Shown here: one piece after another, positions 38,001 to 46,523 of the stretch
How positions within the stretch are numbered: position 1 is the first letter of the stretch
Layout of the letters: every line of letters begins with the position of its first letter
Source: Geoalkalibacter halelectricus
GTDB lineage: Bacteria > Desulfobacterota > Desulfuromonadia > Desulfuromonadales > Geoalkalibacteraceae
Assembly: GCF_025263685.1 (NCBI RefSeq)
Contig: NZ_CP092109.1
Span: 1 to 64,000, forward strand
DNA: 64,000 bases
Direction: 5' to 3'
Program-made: the position numbers and the translations under genes
Notes under the pieces: model-generated
Database searches by the model: none
Seen by the model: the letters and a program-made list of their open reading frames with translations, nothing else
Told to the model about the DNA's origin: nothing

Positions 38001-39491
38001 CACGACATCTATTCCATCGAGGATTTGGCGCAACTGATCTTCGACCTCAAGCAGGTCAACCCCGCCGCCGAGATCAGCGTCAAGCTGGTGTCCAGCGACG
38101 GCGTGGGTACCATCGCCGCCGGGGTCGCCAAGTGCTACGCCGATCGCATCATCATTTCGGGCTGCGAGGGCGGCACCGGCGCCGCGGCCCAGACATCCAT
38201 CAAGCATGCCGGCAATCCCTGGGAGTTGGGTCTGGCCGAAGCCCACAACACCCTCAAGGCCAACAACCTGCGCGAACTGGTGGCCCTGCAGACCGACGGC
38301 GGTTTCAAGACCGGCGCCGATGTGGTCAAGGCAGCCATGCTGGGCGCCGAATCCTACGGCTTCGGCACCGCCTTGCTGGTCATGCTCGGCTGCAAGATGC
38401 TGCGCGTCTGTCACCTCAACCGCTGCTCGGTGGGCGTCGCCACTCAGGACGAAATCCTGCGCGGCCACTACGTCGGCAGCGTCGAGAAAGTGGTGGCCTA
38501 TCTACGCAACGTCGCCGAGGACGTGCGCGAGATCCTCGCCCAGCTCGGTTTTCGCAGCCTCGATGAGATCATCGGCCGCAGCGATCTGTTGCGGGTCGTG
38601 GATGCCGCGGCCGCCGCGCCCTTTGATTTCAGCCAGGTGTTGCAGCGGGTCGAGGGCTGCGATACCCGCCGGCGTCGCAATCAGCCCTTCGACGAAAACG
38701 CTTTTGAAAAAGAGGTGCTGCAGGAGGTGCTGCCCGCGATCCGCGATGCGCGCGCCGAGGTGGTGGTGGAGCGAAACATTCAGAACACCAACCGCAGCTT
38801 CGGCGCCCTCATCAGCGGCGAAATCGCTCACTATTACGGCAACGCCGGGCTACCCCGCGATGCCGTCACCCTCAACCTCACCGGTGTCGCCGGCCAGTCC
38901 CTCGGCGCTTTTCTGGTCAGCGGAGTCAACATCAACCTGGAAGGAGCGGCCAACGATTACGTCGGCAAGGGCATGCACGGCGGGCGCATCGTCATCATCC
39001 CGGCCATCTATCAGGAAGGCGCCTCGGCCATCGGCAACACCTGCCTCTACGGAGCCACCGGCGGCAAGCTGTTCGTCGCCGGCAATGCCGGTGAACGCTT
39101 CGCGGTACGCAATTCCGGCGCCCTGGCGGTGGTGGAGGGTACCGGCGATCACGCCTGCGAATACATGACCGGGGGCACCGTGGTGATCCTCGGCGAAACG
39201 GGCATCAATTTCGGCGCGGGTATGACCGGAGGAGCGGCTTTTGTCTACGACCGGCAAAAGAACTTCATCGACAAGATCAACCGCGAACTGGTCGAAGCGC
39301 GGCGCATCGACATCGATGACGACAGCGAAGGCAAGATCTACCTGAAAAAAATCATCCACAGCTTCCACAATCACACCCGCAGCCCCAAGGCCCGCCGCCT
39401 TCTGGAGAATTTCCGCGAGGAACTGGCCTATTTCTGGATGGTCACGCCCAAGGACATGAAAGCGCCGCTCAACCCCAAAGAGGGTGATTAA
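35070..39491 (+). CDS. gltB: Glutamate synthase large subunit
   Basis: The alpha subunit of NADPH-dependent glutamate synthase, which makes glutamate from glutamine and 2-oxoglutarate. The 1473-residue length is normal. Class II amidotransferase domain with nucleophile Cys at residue 11 (ACGFGLLA, after a short propeptide), HQRFSTNTLPQW and NGEINSL; the central domain; FMN/synthase domain with PGEGGQLPG and SPPPHHDIYSIEDL; the 3Fe-4S cysteines in CKMLRVCHLNRC; the C-terminal GXGXG helix domain with GGTVVILGETG. It is followed 13 bases later by gltD. The ribosome site before the ATG is weak. Confidence 0.96.
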   Translation: MNLAERFKDACGFGLLAHIKNQPSHALVQDAIRALARMMHRGAVAADGKTGDGSGLLCAMPGRFMRRVAEEQGVSLPEQFAVAMLFLSDVEAQLRMFREECEKNDLQVLLVREVPVDTEALGEYALKRLPAIYQAFVVPAALVATRRFDALLYLTRKQVERRLAAEREFYIPSFSRRTLSYKGLVMPAHIRTLYPDLQQSDFESSFVLFHQRFSTNTLPQWRLAQPLRALAHNGEINSLQANRFNALHKFNDAHSPVFSDAELAQLFPIIEEGGSDSASLDNMFEFLLANGVDFFKAIRALIPPPRHNVAHMPARLRSFYEYLSSAYEPWDGPAAVSVTDGRYVGCILDRNGLRPAKYILTTDERLLIASEYGVLDVPPEKIRERGRLQSGQMMAVDLEQGQIFHTRDIDRYLMDSQPYSEWLTAHTYYLQEFIEHQFDDLSDCEVPDLALRQRCFNLTHETLEIIIRPMLDGGKEPTGSMGDDTPMAAFSTERRNFSDFFRQKFAQVTNPPIDPYREKAVMSATIGFGELGNPLIETAQRARRLKSISPILSRDILEALLSFGDPKRPRFEEAYRYRIFPTTFASDLKNSLAALGETIVAAVREEGVRIIVLDDRSVDADHKPMPMAMAVGYVNQKLLREGLRNRVNLVAVSGEVTDPHGACVLLGIGAMAVYPWLLYATGYDLCRAKGLSPRETRRSLKNIYDAMTKGVLKVMSKMGISTVSSYRNAALFDIIGLSRDIVADCFPHTAPHLPGLDYAAIEERVTRAHRQVFQRDWMTPAYPLRIGSLYQDNAASEYHDFSAHKVVAMHAFANSLERADYLKFRSLIEGRGLRFIRDFLTWNNAAKPLPLAEVEPVEAITRRFDSAAMSLGSISPECHEALAEAMNILGGCSNSGEGGEDPARYESVRNSKIKQIASGRFGVTPAYLRSATQIQIKIAQGAKPGEGGQLPGDKVTPLIATLRYTVPGVTLISPPPHHDIYSIEDLAQLIFDLKQVNPAAEISVKLVSSDGVGTIAAGVAKCYADRIIISGCEGGTGAAAQTSIKHAGNPWELGLAEAHNTLKANNLRELVALQTDGGFKTGADVVKAAMLGAESYGFGTALLVMLGCKMLRVCHLNRCSVGVATQDEILRGHYVGSVEKVVAYLRNVAEDVREILAQLGFRSLDEIIGRSDLLRVVDAAAAAPFDFSQVLQRVEGCDTRRRRNQPFDENAFEKEVLQEVLPAIRDARAEVVVERNIQNTNRSFGALISGEIAHYYGNAGLPRDAVTLNLTGVAGQSLGAFLVSGVNINLEGAANDYVGKGMHGGRIVIIPAIYQEGASAIGNTCLYGATGGKLFVAGNAGERFAVRNSGALAVVEGTGDHACEYMTGGTVVILGETGINFGAGMTGGAAFVYDRQKNFIDKINRELVEARRIDIDDDSEGKIYLKKIIHSFHNHTRSPKARRLLENFREELAYFWMVTPKDMKAPLNPKEGD

Positions 39492-39504
39492 AGGATTAAT
39501 TTCT

Positions 39505-40893
39505 ATGCAGAATTTCATCAATACCAACCGCCAGGAGCAGGCCAAGGAACCCGCTCCCACGCGGATTCAGAGCTTCGAGGAAATCTATCGCTTCTACAGC
39601 CGCTCCCAGGCCGCTGCCCAGGCGGAGCGCTGCATTCAGTGCGGCGACCCGTTTTGCGCCGCCATGGGCTGCCCCCTGGGAAATGCCATTCCCCAGTGGC
39701 TGGGAGCCATCGCCGAGCGCGACCTGAAGAAAGCCTTCCTGCTGTCCAATGAAACCTCGCCCTTCCCCGAAATACTCGGGCGCATCTGTCCGCATTCGCA
39801 TCTGTGCGAGGGCGCCTGCACCCTCAATGACGGCTACGGCGCCATCACCATCGGCGCCATCGAGGCCTCCATCAGCGATCTGGGCTTTGCCGCCGGTCTC
39901 GAACTGCCCTTTCCCGGCATCACCCGCCCGCACAAGGTGGCGGTGATCGGTTCGGGCCCCGCCGGCATGTCCTGCGCTCATTTTCTGCTGCGCGCCGGGA
40001 TCGCCGTGGAAATGTTTGAACGCTCCGCCGAGCCCGGCGGCCTGCTCACCCTTGGCATTCCCAACTTCAAACTCGACAAGGGCATCGTGCGGCGACGCTT
40101 CGAGATACTGCAAAAAGCAGGGCTCAAGCTGCACCTCGACAAGGAGGTGGGACGTGAGGTGAATTTCGCCGAACTGGCGGAGAACTTCGACGCGGTGTTT
40201 CTTGGGGTGGGTGCCACCGGCGGGCGCTTGCCGCGCCTGGCCCATGAGCGTCACGGCAGCGTGTTTCTCGCCATGGAGTTTCTCACCGAGGTGCAAAATC
40301 GCCTGCTGGGACGCAAAATGCACCGGCGTTTCGACGTGCGCGGCAAGCGCGTGGTGGTGCTGGGTGGCGGCGACACGGCCATGGACTGCGTGCGCACCGC
40401 GATTCGCGAGGGTGCCGAGACCGTCACCTGCGTCTATCGGCGCGACGAGGCCAACATGCCCGGCAGCGACAAGGAATATCACAACGCCGTCGAGGAAGGG
40501 GTGCAGTTCTACTTTCACCGCGCGCCGACCAAGATCATCGTCGACAACGACGGCAAGCTCACCGGCGTCGAGGTATTACAGACCTGCCTCGCCGAGCCCG
40601 GCCCCGACGGACGCCGGTCGGTCAAGGAGGTGCCCTGTTCGGAGCACTGCATTCTCGCCGACGTGCTGATTCTCGCCCTGGGCTTCGACGTGGAGGAATT
40701 TTCCTTCCTGCAAAAAGCCGGCATCCAGACCCGCCATCGGCGGCTGGTTGTCGACAAGGCCACCGGCCGCACCTCCCATCCCAAGGTCTTTGCCGGCGGC
40801 GATTGCCACCTCGGCGCCGATCTCGCCGTTACCGCCGCCGCCGAAGGACGCCGCGCCGCCCTGGCCATCATGGAGCAGTTGCTGGGCGAATGA
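39505..40893 (+). CDS. gltD: Glutamate synthase small subunit
   Basis: A 462-residue FAD/NADPH-binding subunit that feeds electrons to GltB. N-terminal Fe-S cysteines appear in AERCIQCGDPFCAAMGCPLGN and the set GRICPHSHLCEGAC. The FAD Rossmann motif is VIGSGPAGMSCAHFLLRAG, and the second nucleotide motif is VVVLGGGDTAMDCVRTAIREG. The C-terminal FAGGDCHLGADLAVTAAAEGR matches the family. AAGGA is before the ATG. Its stop overlaps the next start as ATGA. Confidence 0.96.
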   Translation: MQNFINTNRQEQAKEPAPTRIQSFEEIYRFYSRSQAAAQAERCIQCGDPFCAAMGCPLGNAIPQWLGAIAERDLKKAFLLSNETSPFPEILGRICPHSHLCEGACTLNDGYGAITIGAIEASISDLGFAAGLELPFPGITRPHKVAVIGSGPAGMSCAHFLLRAGIAVEMFERSAEPGGLLTLGIPNFKLDKGIVRRRFEILQKAGLKLHLDKEVGREVNFAELAENFDAVFLGVGATGGRLPRLAHERHGSVFLAMEFLTEVQNRLLGRKMHRRFDVRGKRVVVLGGGDTAMDCVRTAIREGAETVTCVYRRDEANMPGSDKEYHNAVEEGVQFYFHRAPTKIIVDNDGKLTGVEVLQTCLAEPGPDGRRSVKEVPCSEHCILADVLILALGFDVEEFSFLQKAGIQTRHRRLVVDKATGRTSHPKVFAGGDCHLGADLAVTAAAEGRRAALAIMEQLLGE

Positions 40894-41918
40894 GGGAAAA
40901 GCTGGTCTGCACCCAGCCCTTTTCCTGGTGCGAGGTGCACTCGGACGGCAGCGTTTTTCTCTGCTGCCCGGCCTGGCTCAAGGCCCCGGCGGGCAATTTG
41001 CTGGAGCAATCCCTGGAGGAAATCTGGAACGGCCCCCTGGCCCGCGAGGTGCGCAAGGGGGTGCTCAACGGCACCTTTCACCGCTGTGGCAAGCGCTGCC
41101 CGCGCCTGGCGGCCGGCCGGCCGCCGGTGGTGGATCTTGCCGAGGTCGAGGATGCCGAGGTGCACCGGGCACTGAGCCAGGGGCTGGCTGTTCTGCCTTA
41201 CGGGCTGAAAATCCTCAATCTTTGCTTCGATTCGCGCTGCAATCTGGCCTGCCCAAGCTGTCGCGCGGCGCCCGTGGACAAACATTCTTCGAGCGCCGCG
41301 CCGCTTCTCGAAAGAATCCTCACCCAATGCGCGCCGCAGGTGCAAACCCTGGTGGTTGCCGGGCATGGCGACCCCTTCGCCACGCCGACTTACCGCGCCC
41401 TGCTCCAGGACATCCATCCCGAGCGCTGGCCGCGCCTTGAGGAAATCCGCCTGCACACCAACGGCCTGCTGTGGGATGCCGCGACCTGGCGAAGCCTGGA
41501 GAACATTCATGTCCTAGCGCGCGAGGCGGAAATTTCCGTGGATGCCGCGACACCCGGCACCTACGCCCTCAATCGCGGCGGCGACTGGCAGCAACTGCTC
41601 ACCAACCTCAGGTTCATCGCCACCCTGCCCCTGCAGGGAAAACTGAGCATGGTCGTGCAGCGCAACAATTTTCGCGAGATGCCGTCTTTTGCGGACCTGG
41701 CCGATTCCTTGGGCTTTCGCGCCTATTTCAGCCAACTGGTCAATTGGGGAACATTTTCACGCGAGGAGTATCGGCGGCGGGCGGTACAGCACCCCGAGCA
41801 TCCCGAGCACGGTCAATTTCTCGCCATGCTCGCCCAAGTGGCAAGAAGGCACCATGTCGATCTCGGCAATCTGGCGCCGCTGGTGAACACCGCCGCCCTG
41901 GTTGCCCTGCCGTCGTAG
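40890..41918 (+). CDS. Twitch-domain radical SAM protein
   Basis: A 342-residue protein in the twitch/radical SAM class. Residues 1-75 hold an auxiliary Fe-S type region (CTQPFSWCEVHSDGSVFLCC, GNLLEQSLEEIWNG, then CGKRCPRLA); the radical SAM core follows, with CNLACPSC (CX3CX2C) near residue 118, LHTNG and SVDAATPGTY. The auxiliary domain is N-terminal, opposite to the usual SPASM order. The target is unknown. The start codon overlaps the gltD stop (ATGA), so translation is coupled to glutamate synthase. Its stop TAG lies inside a GTAGGGGCG repeat. Confidence 0.8.
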   Translation: MREKLVCTQPFSWCEVHSDGSVFLCCPAWLKAPAGNLLEQSLEEIWNGPLAREVRKGVLNGTFHRCGKRCPRLAAGRPPVVDLAEVEDAEVHRALSQGLAVLPYGLKILNLCFDSRCNLACPSCRAAPVDKHSSSAAPLLERILTQCAPQVQTLVVAGHGDPFATPTYRALLQDIHPERWPRLEEIRLHTNGLLWDAATWRSLENIHVLAREAEISVDAATPGTYALNRGGDWQQLLTNLRFIATLPLQGKLSMVVQRNNFREMPSFADLADSLGFRAYFSQLVNWGTFSREEYRRRAVQHPEHPEHGQFLAMLAQVARRHHVDLGNLAPLVNTAALVALPS

Positions 41919-42036
41919 GGGCGAGGCACTGCCTCGCCCAGGGCGACCCAGTGGGTCGCCCCTACGTTGGGCGGTAGAGCGTTTTGGTAATACGCGGTGC
42001 TGATTGACCGCCAGGGCGCAGCGCGCTGCGCCCCTA
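41916..42036. repeat. Cluster of three GTAGGGGCG hairpins
   Basis: Three perfect hairpins in line: GGGCGAGGC/GCCTCGCCC (41919-41939), GGGCGACCC/GGGTCGCCC (41941-41961) and GGGCGCAGC/GCTGCGCCC (42014-42033). The outer bases GTAGGGGCG and CGCCCCTAC make each a variant of one dispersed intergenic family. The first contributes the stop codon of the radical SAM gene. Confidence 0.85.
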
Positions 42037-42070
42037 CGCCACCCGCACGCGCTTCTGCTAAAATTTCGGC

Positions 42071-42721
42071 ATGGATCCACGTTACTATCGCATCAATCAG
42101 ATCGCCAATATTCTTGCCCCCGGCGTCGGCTTCGTTCTGAGCGTTCCCGGCCTGGTCGTGCTGCTCGTCGCCGCTGCCCGCCATGGGGACGGCTGGCATG
42201 TGGTGAGCAGCGCCATCTACGGCACCAGCTTGGTTCTCTCCTATGCCGCGTTCACTCTCTACCATGTGTTCAAATTTCACGCGCGCTGGAGCGACCTCTT
42301 TCGCATTCTCGATCACTCCACCATCTATCTTCTCATTGCCGGTACCTACACCCCCTTCACCCTGGTGTTTCTGCGCGGCAACTGGGGCTGGACCCTATTT
42401 GCCGCCGTGTGGGGGCTGACCCTCGCCGGGGTGATGTTCAAGATCTTCTTCATCCACCGCTTCAAAATTCTCGCGCCGCTGATCTACCTGGGCATGGGCT
42501 GGCTGATCATTTTGGCCATCGAACCCGCCGTGGCCCTCATTCCCCGCCCCGCCATCCACCTGCTGGTCGCGGGCGGCCTCGCCTACAGCTTCGGCCTGAT
42601 TTTCTACGCCTGGAAAGCCCTGCTCTTCCATCACGCCATCTGGCACCTGTTTGTCTTCGCAGGCAGTCTACTGCACTACCTGGCGGTGCTCTGGTACGTC
42701 ATTCCCGCGCCGACGCCCTGA
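42071..42721 (+). CDS. Hemolysin III / PAQR family membrane protein
   Basis: A 216-residue inner-membrane protein with seven hydrophobic helices. The family's metal ligands are visible: YAAFTLYHVF (His in helix 2), RILDHSTIYLLIAGTYTP (Asp-His) and FHHAIWHLFVFAGSLLHYL (two His in the last helix). PAQR/hemolysin III proteins are zinc-dependent hydrolase-like or receptor-like; the bacterial role is unclear and the haemolysin name is historical. Single gene between repeat elements. Confidence 0.9.
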   Translation: MDPRYYRINQIANILAPGVGFVLSVPGLVVLLVAAARHGDGWHVVSSAIYGTSLVLSYAAFTLYHVFKFHARWSDLFRILDHSTIYLLIAGTYTPFTLVFLRGNWGWTLFAAVWGLTLAGVMFKIFFIHRFKILAPLIYLGMGWLIILAIEPAVALIPRPAIHLLVAGGLAYSFGLIFYAWKALLFHHAIWHLFVFAGSLLHYLAVLWYVIPAPTP

Positions 42722-42743
42722 GCCTCATGAACAAGACAAAAAA

Positions 42744-42827
42744 ACAGGGATGGACAGGATGGACAGGATTAACCCCTTGGCTTGTGGTTTTCATCCTGCC
42801 CATCCTGTCCATCCTGTCCATCCCTGT
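42744..42827. repeat. Perfect 26-bp inverted repeat with ACAGGATGG units
   Basis: Arms at 42744-42769 and 42802-42827 pair perfectly around 32 bases. Each arm contains GGATGGACA repeated, so the stem itself is a short tandem repeat (ACAGGGATGGACAGGATGG). Similar GACAGGATGGACAGGAT elements are dispersed in many proteobacteria. Confidence 0.85.
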
Positions 42828-42868
42828 CAAAACGCCTTTGATTTTTCTAAAGAACTATCTGAACTTAT

Positions 42869-43303
42869 TCATCCCTCGCCGGGCCGCCCCAGTTCGTCAT
42901 GGCTCATGACGATGCGCCTGCTGCCCTGCCAGTGGCGCACCTTGGCCTCCGCAACGCCGAAAAATCCGGCCAGCTGCGCCGCCGTCACCGGGTCGGGCTG
43001 GCGGGTGCGGCGCTCGTTGTTGCGAAAGCGCAGCAGGTTGTAGGTGGCCCAACCGATGAGAACCACGCCGATAAGCGCCACCACCAAAAGATAAACGAAA
43101 GGCACCCGAAAAATGCCGCTGAGTCCGCCGCTTTGCCCGAGAGTCTGGAATAACAAATGACCGCCCACCAACCAGGCGCCCAGGGTCAACAAGGGCCGCA
43201 GCAGCAGAACCAGGATCACCCAAAACACCGCGGTCAGAAGCCCTTGTCCATAGCGTTGCGTACGCGTTGCGCCACGGGGATTTTCAATGATGGGAGGTTT
43301 CAT
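42869..43303 (-). CDS. pgaD: PgaD-like PNAG synthase accessory subunit
   Basis: A 144-residue inner-membrane protein. Two helices are expected (AVFWVILVLLLRPLLTLGAWLVGG and VPFVYLLVVALIGVVLIGWATY), followed by the family's NLLRFRNNERR segment and a helical tail that includes FFGVAEAKVRHWQGSRRIVM. PgaD partners PgaC in poly-beta-1,6-N-acetylglucosamine synthesis and in cyclic-di-GMP response in other species. The ATG follows GAAGGAG and overlaps the pgaC stop (ATGA). Last gene of pgaABCD. Confidence 0.87.
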   Translation of the reverse strand: MKPPIIENPRGATRTQRYGQGLLTAVFWVILVLLLRPLLTLGAWLVGGHLLFQTLGQSGGLSGIFRVPFVYLLVVALIGVVLIGWATYNLLRFRNNERRTRQPDPVTAAQLAGFFGVAEAKVRHWQGSRRIVMSHDELGRPGEG

Positions 43304-44586
43304 GTTCCCACTCCTTCCGTGCCTCCGGCGACCCCGCGATCGGGACTGACCCAGGTGGCGCGGCGGCCGCGCTCCCTGAACAGGGCCTTGGGCAAACCGA
43401 CGATGGCGGTGAGCAGGTTGATGAGCCAGAAGGCCAGAGGGTACCAGATCATCCAATAGTAAAACCGCCCCAGGCCTTTTTCGTAGCGCGAATCAATGGC
43501 AAGGCTGATGGCGAACTGCAACAGGCAGGTGAGCCCCAGCACCACCCCGGGCCAGTGCGGGATCATGGACGGCAGCTCCAGATAGTCTGGCAGGGGCAAA
43601 AAATAGCCCAGCACCCAGAGCACCGCCACGGCCAGCATGCTGTAACTCCAGATCACACTGGTGGCGAACTCCAGCACCACCGGCCACATACGCCGCCGTT
43701 TCCAGTTGAACAGGCCGGTCAGATTGGCCAGCAGCACCTCATAGCCCCCCTGGGCCCAACGCAACCGCTGCTTCCACAGCCCGCGCAAGGTCTCGGGCAT
43801 GAGAATCCAGCACAGGGCGTTGGGCTCGAAGCGGATGTCCCAGTGGTTGAGCTGCATTTTCCAGCTGATGTCGATGTCTTCCGTCACCTTGTCGAGGCTC
43901 CAATAGCCGACCCGGTGCAAGGCGGCCTTGCGAAACCCCGACACCACTCCCGAGACGGTGAAAATGCGTCCGTAGATGCGCTGGGCGCGCTTGATCATGC
44001 CGATGATGGCGGAAAATTCGCCCACCTGGACTTTGCCGAGCAGCGTCGAGCGGGTGCGGATGCGCGGATTGCCGGTCACCGCCCCGACGCGCGCGCCGTT
44101 AACGAAATGGCTCATGATCCAGGTGGTGGCGTGGGGATCGAGCAGGGCATCGCCGTCGATGCAGACGAGGAATTCGTGGGGCGAGGAGAGCGCCGCCATG
44201 CGCAGCCCCATGGCCTTGCCCTGGTTCTCGCTGAAATGCAGCACCCGCAGTTGGGGGTAGCTCTGGGCCAATTCATCGAGGATGGCGCCCGTATCGTCGC
44301 TGCTGCCGTCGTTGACGGCGATGATGTCGAAATTGGGGTAGGTCTGCGCGGCCAGCGCGGCGATGGTATCGCGCACGTTCTCGCCTTCGTTGAAGCAGGG
44401 CACCACCAGCGAGACCCAGGGATATTCACGCAGCTTGGGTTCTTGCTGATGACCGCCCTGGTTGCGTTCGCGCCGCCAATAATAGTAAATGGCGCCGATC
44501 ATCCACAGGTAGGCCATGAACAGCGGGTAGAAAAAGAGAAACGCCAACAGCGCGCCGCGAATATGCTCAAGGTAAGATATCAGCAT
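43300..44586 (-). CDS. pgaC: PNAG glycosyltransferase PgaC
   Basis: A 428-residue inner-membrane GT2 enzyme that polymerises UDP-GlcNAc to poly-beta-1,6-GlcNAc. N-terminal helices (about 10-35) are followed by the catalytic domain: VPCFNEGEN, AVNDGSSDDT, CIDGDALLDP (DxD), VTEDIDISWKM (TED base) and QRLRWAQGG (QxxRW), then three or more C-terminal helices. All processive-GT2 motifs are intact. Both ends overlap neighbours by ATGA. Confidence 0.95.
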   Translation of the reverse strand: MLISYLEHIRGALLAFLFFYPLFMAYLWMIGAIYYYWRRERNQGGHQQEPKLREYPWVSLVVPCFNEGENVRDTIAALAAQTYPNFDIIAVNDGSSDDTGAILDELAQSYPQLRVLHFSENQGKAMGLRMAALSSPHEFLVCIDGDALLDPHATTWIMSHFVNGARVGAVTGNPRIRTRSTLLGKVQVGEFSAIIGMIKRAQRIYGRIFTVSGVVSGFRKAALHRVGYWSLDKVTEDIDISWKMQLNHWDIRFEPNALCWILMPETLRGLWKQRLRWAQGGYEVLLANLTGLFNWKRRRMWPVVLEFATSVIWSYSMLAVAVLWVLGYFLPLPDYLELPSMIPHWPGVVLGLTCLLQFAISLAIDSRYEKGLGRFYYWMIWYPLAFWLINLLTAIVGLPKALFRERGRRATWVSPDRGVAGGTEGVGT

Positions 44587-46520
44587 CAGGGCACATAGGG
44601 ATGGGAGCGCAGGGACATGACCGGCATCAGTTTCTCGATGTCGGGATGGCCCTTGATGAAATCATCGGGGTAATAGCCGTAGTGACGCGCCCCAAGACGC
44701 GCCATGAGTCGCATCTGCGCGGCCAGGCGGGCCGCGGGAATCGGTGCGTTGTCCCGTCGCCAATCAACGCTTTGCAGCTCAAAGACCACCCGGGATAGAG
44801 CATCGGGCGTTTCGGCCACGCGCCGAACCAATTCTTCAAGCCACGCCTCGGGGTTTCCGGCCTCCTCCATGTAGGGCATGGCCATCAGCGCCGTGTAATC
44901 GTAGTTCTCCAGAAACCGCGGCAGGCTTTGGGCGAACCAGGCCTCGCTGGAGCGCTCGAGTACCGGCAGGGCGAACAGGTTGCGCGCGGTTTTGAGGGCG
45001 GGCCGCCAGTGGCGCACGACCTCGGCCAGATGCAGAGTGAAATCGTCGAGGGTCTGAATCTTCAAACGCGTCCAGCGCCGCTTGAGGGAAGGATCGGCAT
45101 GAAGAGTGCCGATATCCTCGGGCAAGCCGGCGGCACGGTAGGCGGCCAGAGCGGCGGGATGCGCGTCCTCGAAGTCGGAGAGCAGCGCATCGTCGTGGAA
45201 CAGCAATCCGTCAAAGACCGCGTGCTTGGCCAAATCCTCGTAAATTTCGCCGACCCAGCGCAGTGCATGGGGCGAAAAAGGCGAAAGGCGCCGATATTGA
45301 TCCGGATCGGGCGCCGTCGTGCCGTCCGATTTCCAGACCTGCACCAGGTCGCTCTCCTCGCCCAGGGTAAAGGCCAGCACCGGCATCCAGGCATAGACCT
45401 CGACGCCGATGCGGGTTTTCAGTTGCCAGGCTACGCGATTGAACAGATCGGCCCGCATGGGCAGATGGCGGTTGGGAAAGTACAAGGCGTCGGCAACACC
45501 ATCGCCGTCGGGGTCGGCGAAGGCCTGCAGATAGACGGTGTTGACGCCGAGTTGTTGCACCCGGTCGAGCAGCAGACCGAGGTTGATCTCCTGCTGGGCG
45601 GGATCGGGGTCGTAGATGTAATCGAGGTCGGCATGCACCACCCGCACTGGCGCTTGACGCTCCCATAGGGGATTGTGCAAATGCCAGACGAAGTCCCGCA
45701 GGGAGGGGTCGTTGAGCAGCAGAATCCGTCGCACGGCGCCAAGGTTCTCGGATGGGCGGTTGGCGCCGGTTTCCAGGGTCAGGGCGATGTCCATACCCTG
45801 CTCGCGGGCGAGAGCCTGGGCGGTGCGATTGTAGGCCCCGTAGGGCCACACCATGACGCGCGGGCGCATGCCCAGGTGTTGTTCGAACAGCGCGCTGTTG
45901 CGTTCAAAGTCCGCGCGCAGTCGGGACTCGTACGCGGCATCGGTTTCATAGCTCCCGGTCGCCGCATCGTAATAGCGCGCGATCATGGCCGGCTGCTCGT
46001 TGCCCTGGGGGTTGGCCTGAATGCCGTAGTGCAGATCAAAGCTGTGGGAAGCCACCTCCACCAGTCCCGAGGCCGCCACCTCGCGCAATTGCTCCCAGGT
46101 CATGAAGCGCTCGCGCGGCACCAGGGTGTCACCATAGGCCACCAGGCTCCCGGCCTCGGCATCAACCCAGCGGCCCACGGGCGCCACCACCGCCGGAAAG
46201 TCAAATGCCTTGAGCAGCGGGAACACCAGGGAATAAAAACTGGCGTAGCCGTCATCAAAGGTGAGTAGCACAGCCTTGGGCGGCAGAGGCTTTTCGCCCG
46301 CTTGGGCGGCCAGCAGATCGTCGATGCTCACCGGATGGTAGCCGTTCTCCCGCAGCCAACTGAACTGCGCGACCAGATTGTCGCGCGACACGCTCATCCC
46401 GTCGGGGTCATCCACCAGGGTCTGCACGTCGTGATAACACAGGACAATGAACTCCCCGGCGAGCGCAGGGGCGGTGAGCGTGGACAAAAGCAGAAAAATC
46501 GCCGCAAAGGCTGAACGCAT
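44586..46520 (-). CDS. pgaB: PNAG deacetylase PgaB
   Basis: A 644-residue exported protein. Residues 1-21 are a signal peptide ending ALAG. The polysaccharide deacetylase domain (about 22-290) has LCYHDVQ and the metal motif LLTFDDGYASFYS; the C-terminal GHL13-type domain (about 300-620) has GVNTVYLQAFADPDGDG and LLFHDDALLSDFED. It trims N-acetyl groups of the polymer in the periplasm. No lipobox cysteine is seen, unlike E. coli PgaB, which is a lipoprotein. Three bases separate it from pgaA. Confidence 0.94.
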   Translation of the reverse strand: MRSAFAAIFLLLSTLTAPALAGEFIVLCYHDVQTLVDDPDGMSVSRDNLVAQFSWLRENGYHPVSIDDLLAAQAGEKPLPPKAVLLTFDDGYASFYSLVFPLLKAFDFPAVVAPVGRWVDAEAGSLVAYGDTLVPRERFMTWEQLREVAASGLVEVASHSFDLHYGIQANPQGNEQPAMIARYYDAATGSYETDAAYESRLRADFERNSALFEQHLGMRPRVMVWPYGAYNRTAQALAREQGMDIALTLETGANRPSENLGAVRRILLLNDPSLRDFVWHLHNPLWERQAPVRVVHADLDYIYDPDPAQQEINLGLLLDRVQQLGVNTVYLQAFADPDGDGVADALYFPNRHLPMRADLFNRVAWQLKTRIGVEVYAWMPVLAFTLGEESDLVQVWKSDGTTAPDPDQYRRLSPFSPHALRWVGEIYEDLAKHAVFDGLLFHDDALLSDFEDAHPAALAAYRAAGLPEDIGTLHADPSLKRRWTRLKIQTLDDFTLHLAEVVRHWRPALKTARNLFALPVLERSSEAWFAQSLPRFLENYDYTALMAMPYMEEAGNPEAWLEELVRRVAETPDALSRVVFELQSVDWRRDNAPIPAARLAAQMRLMARLGARHYGYYPDDFIKGHPDIEKLMPVMSLRSHPYVP

Positions 46521-46523
46521 GGA

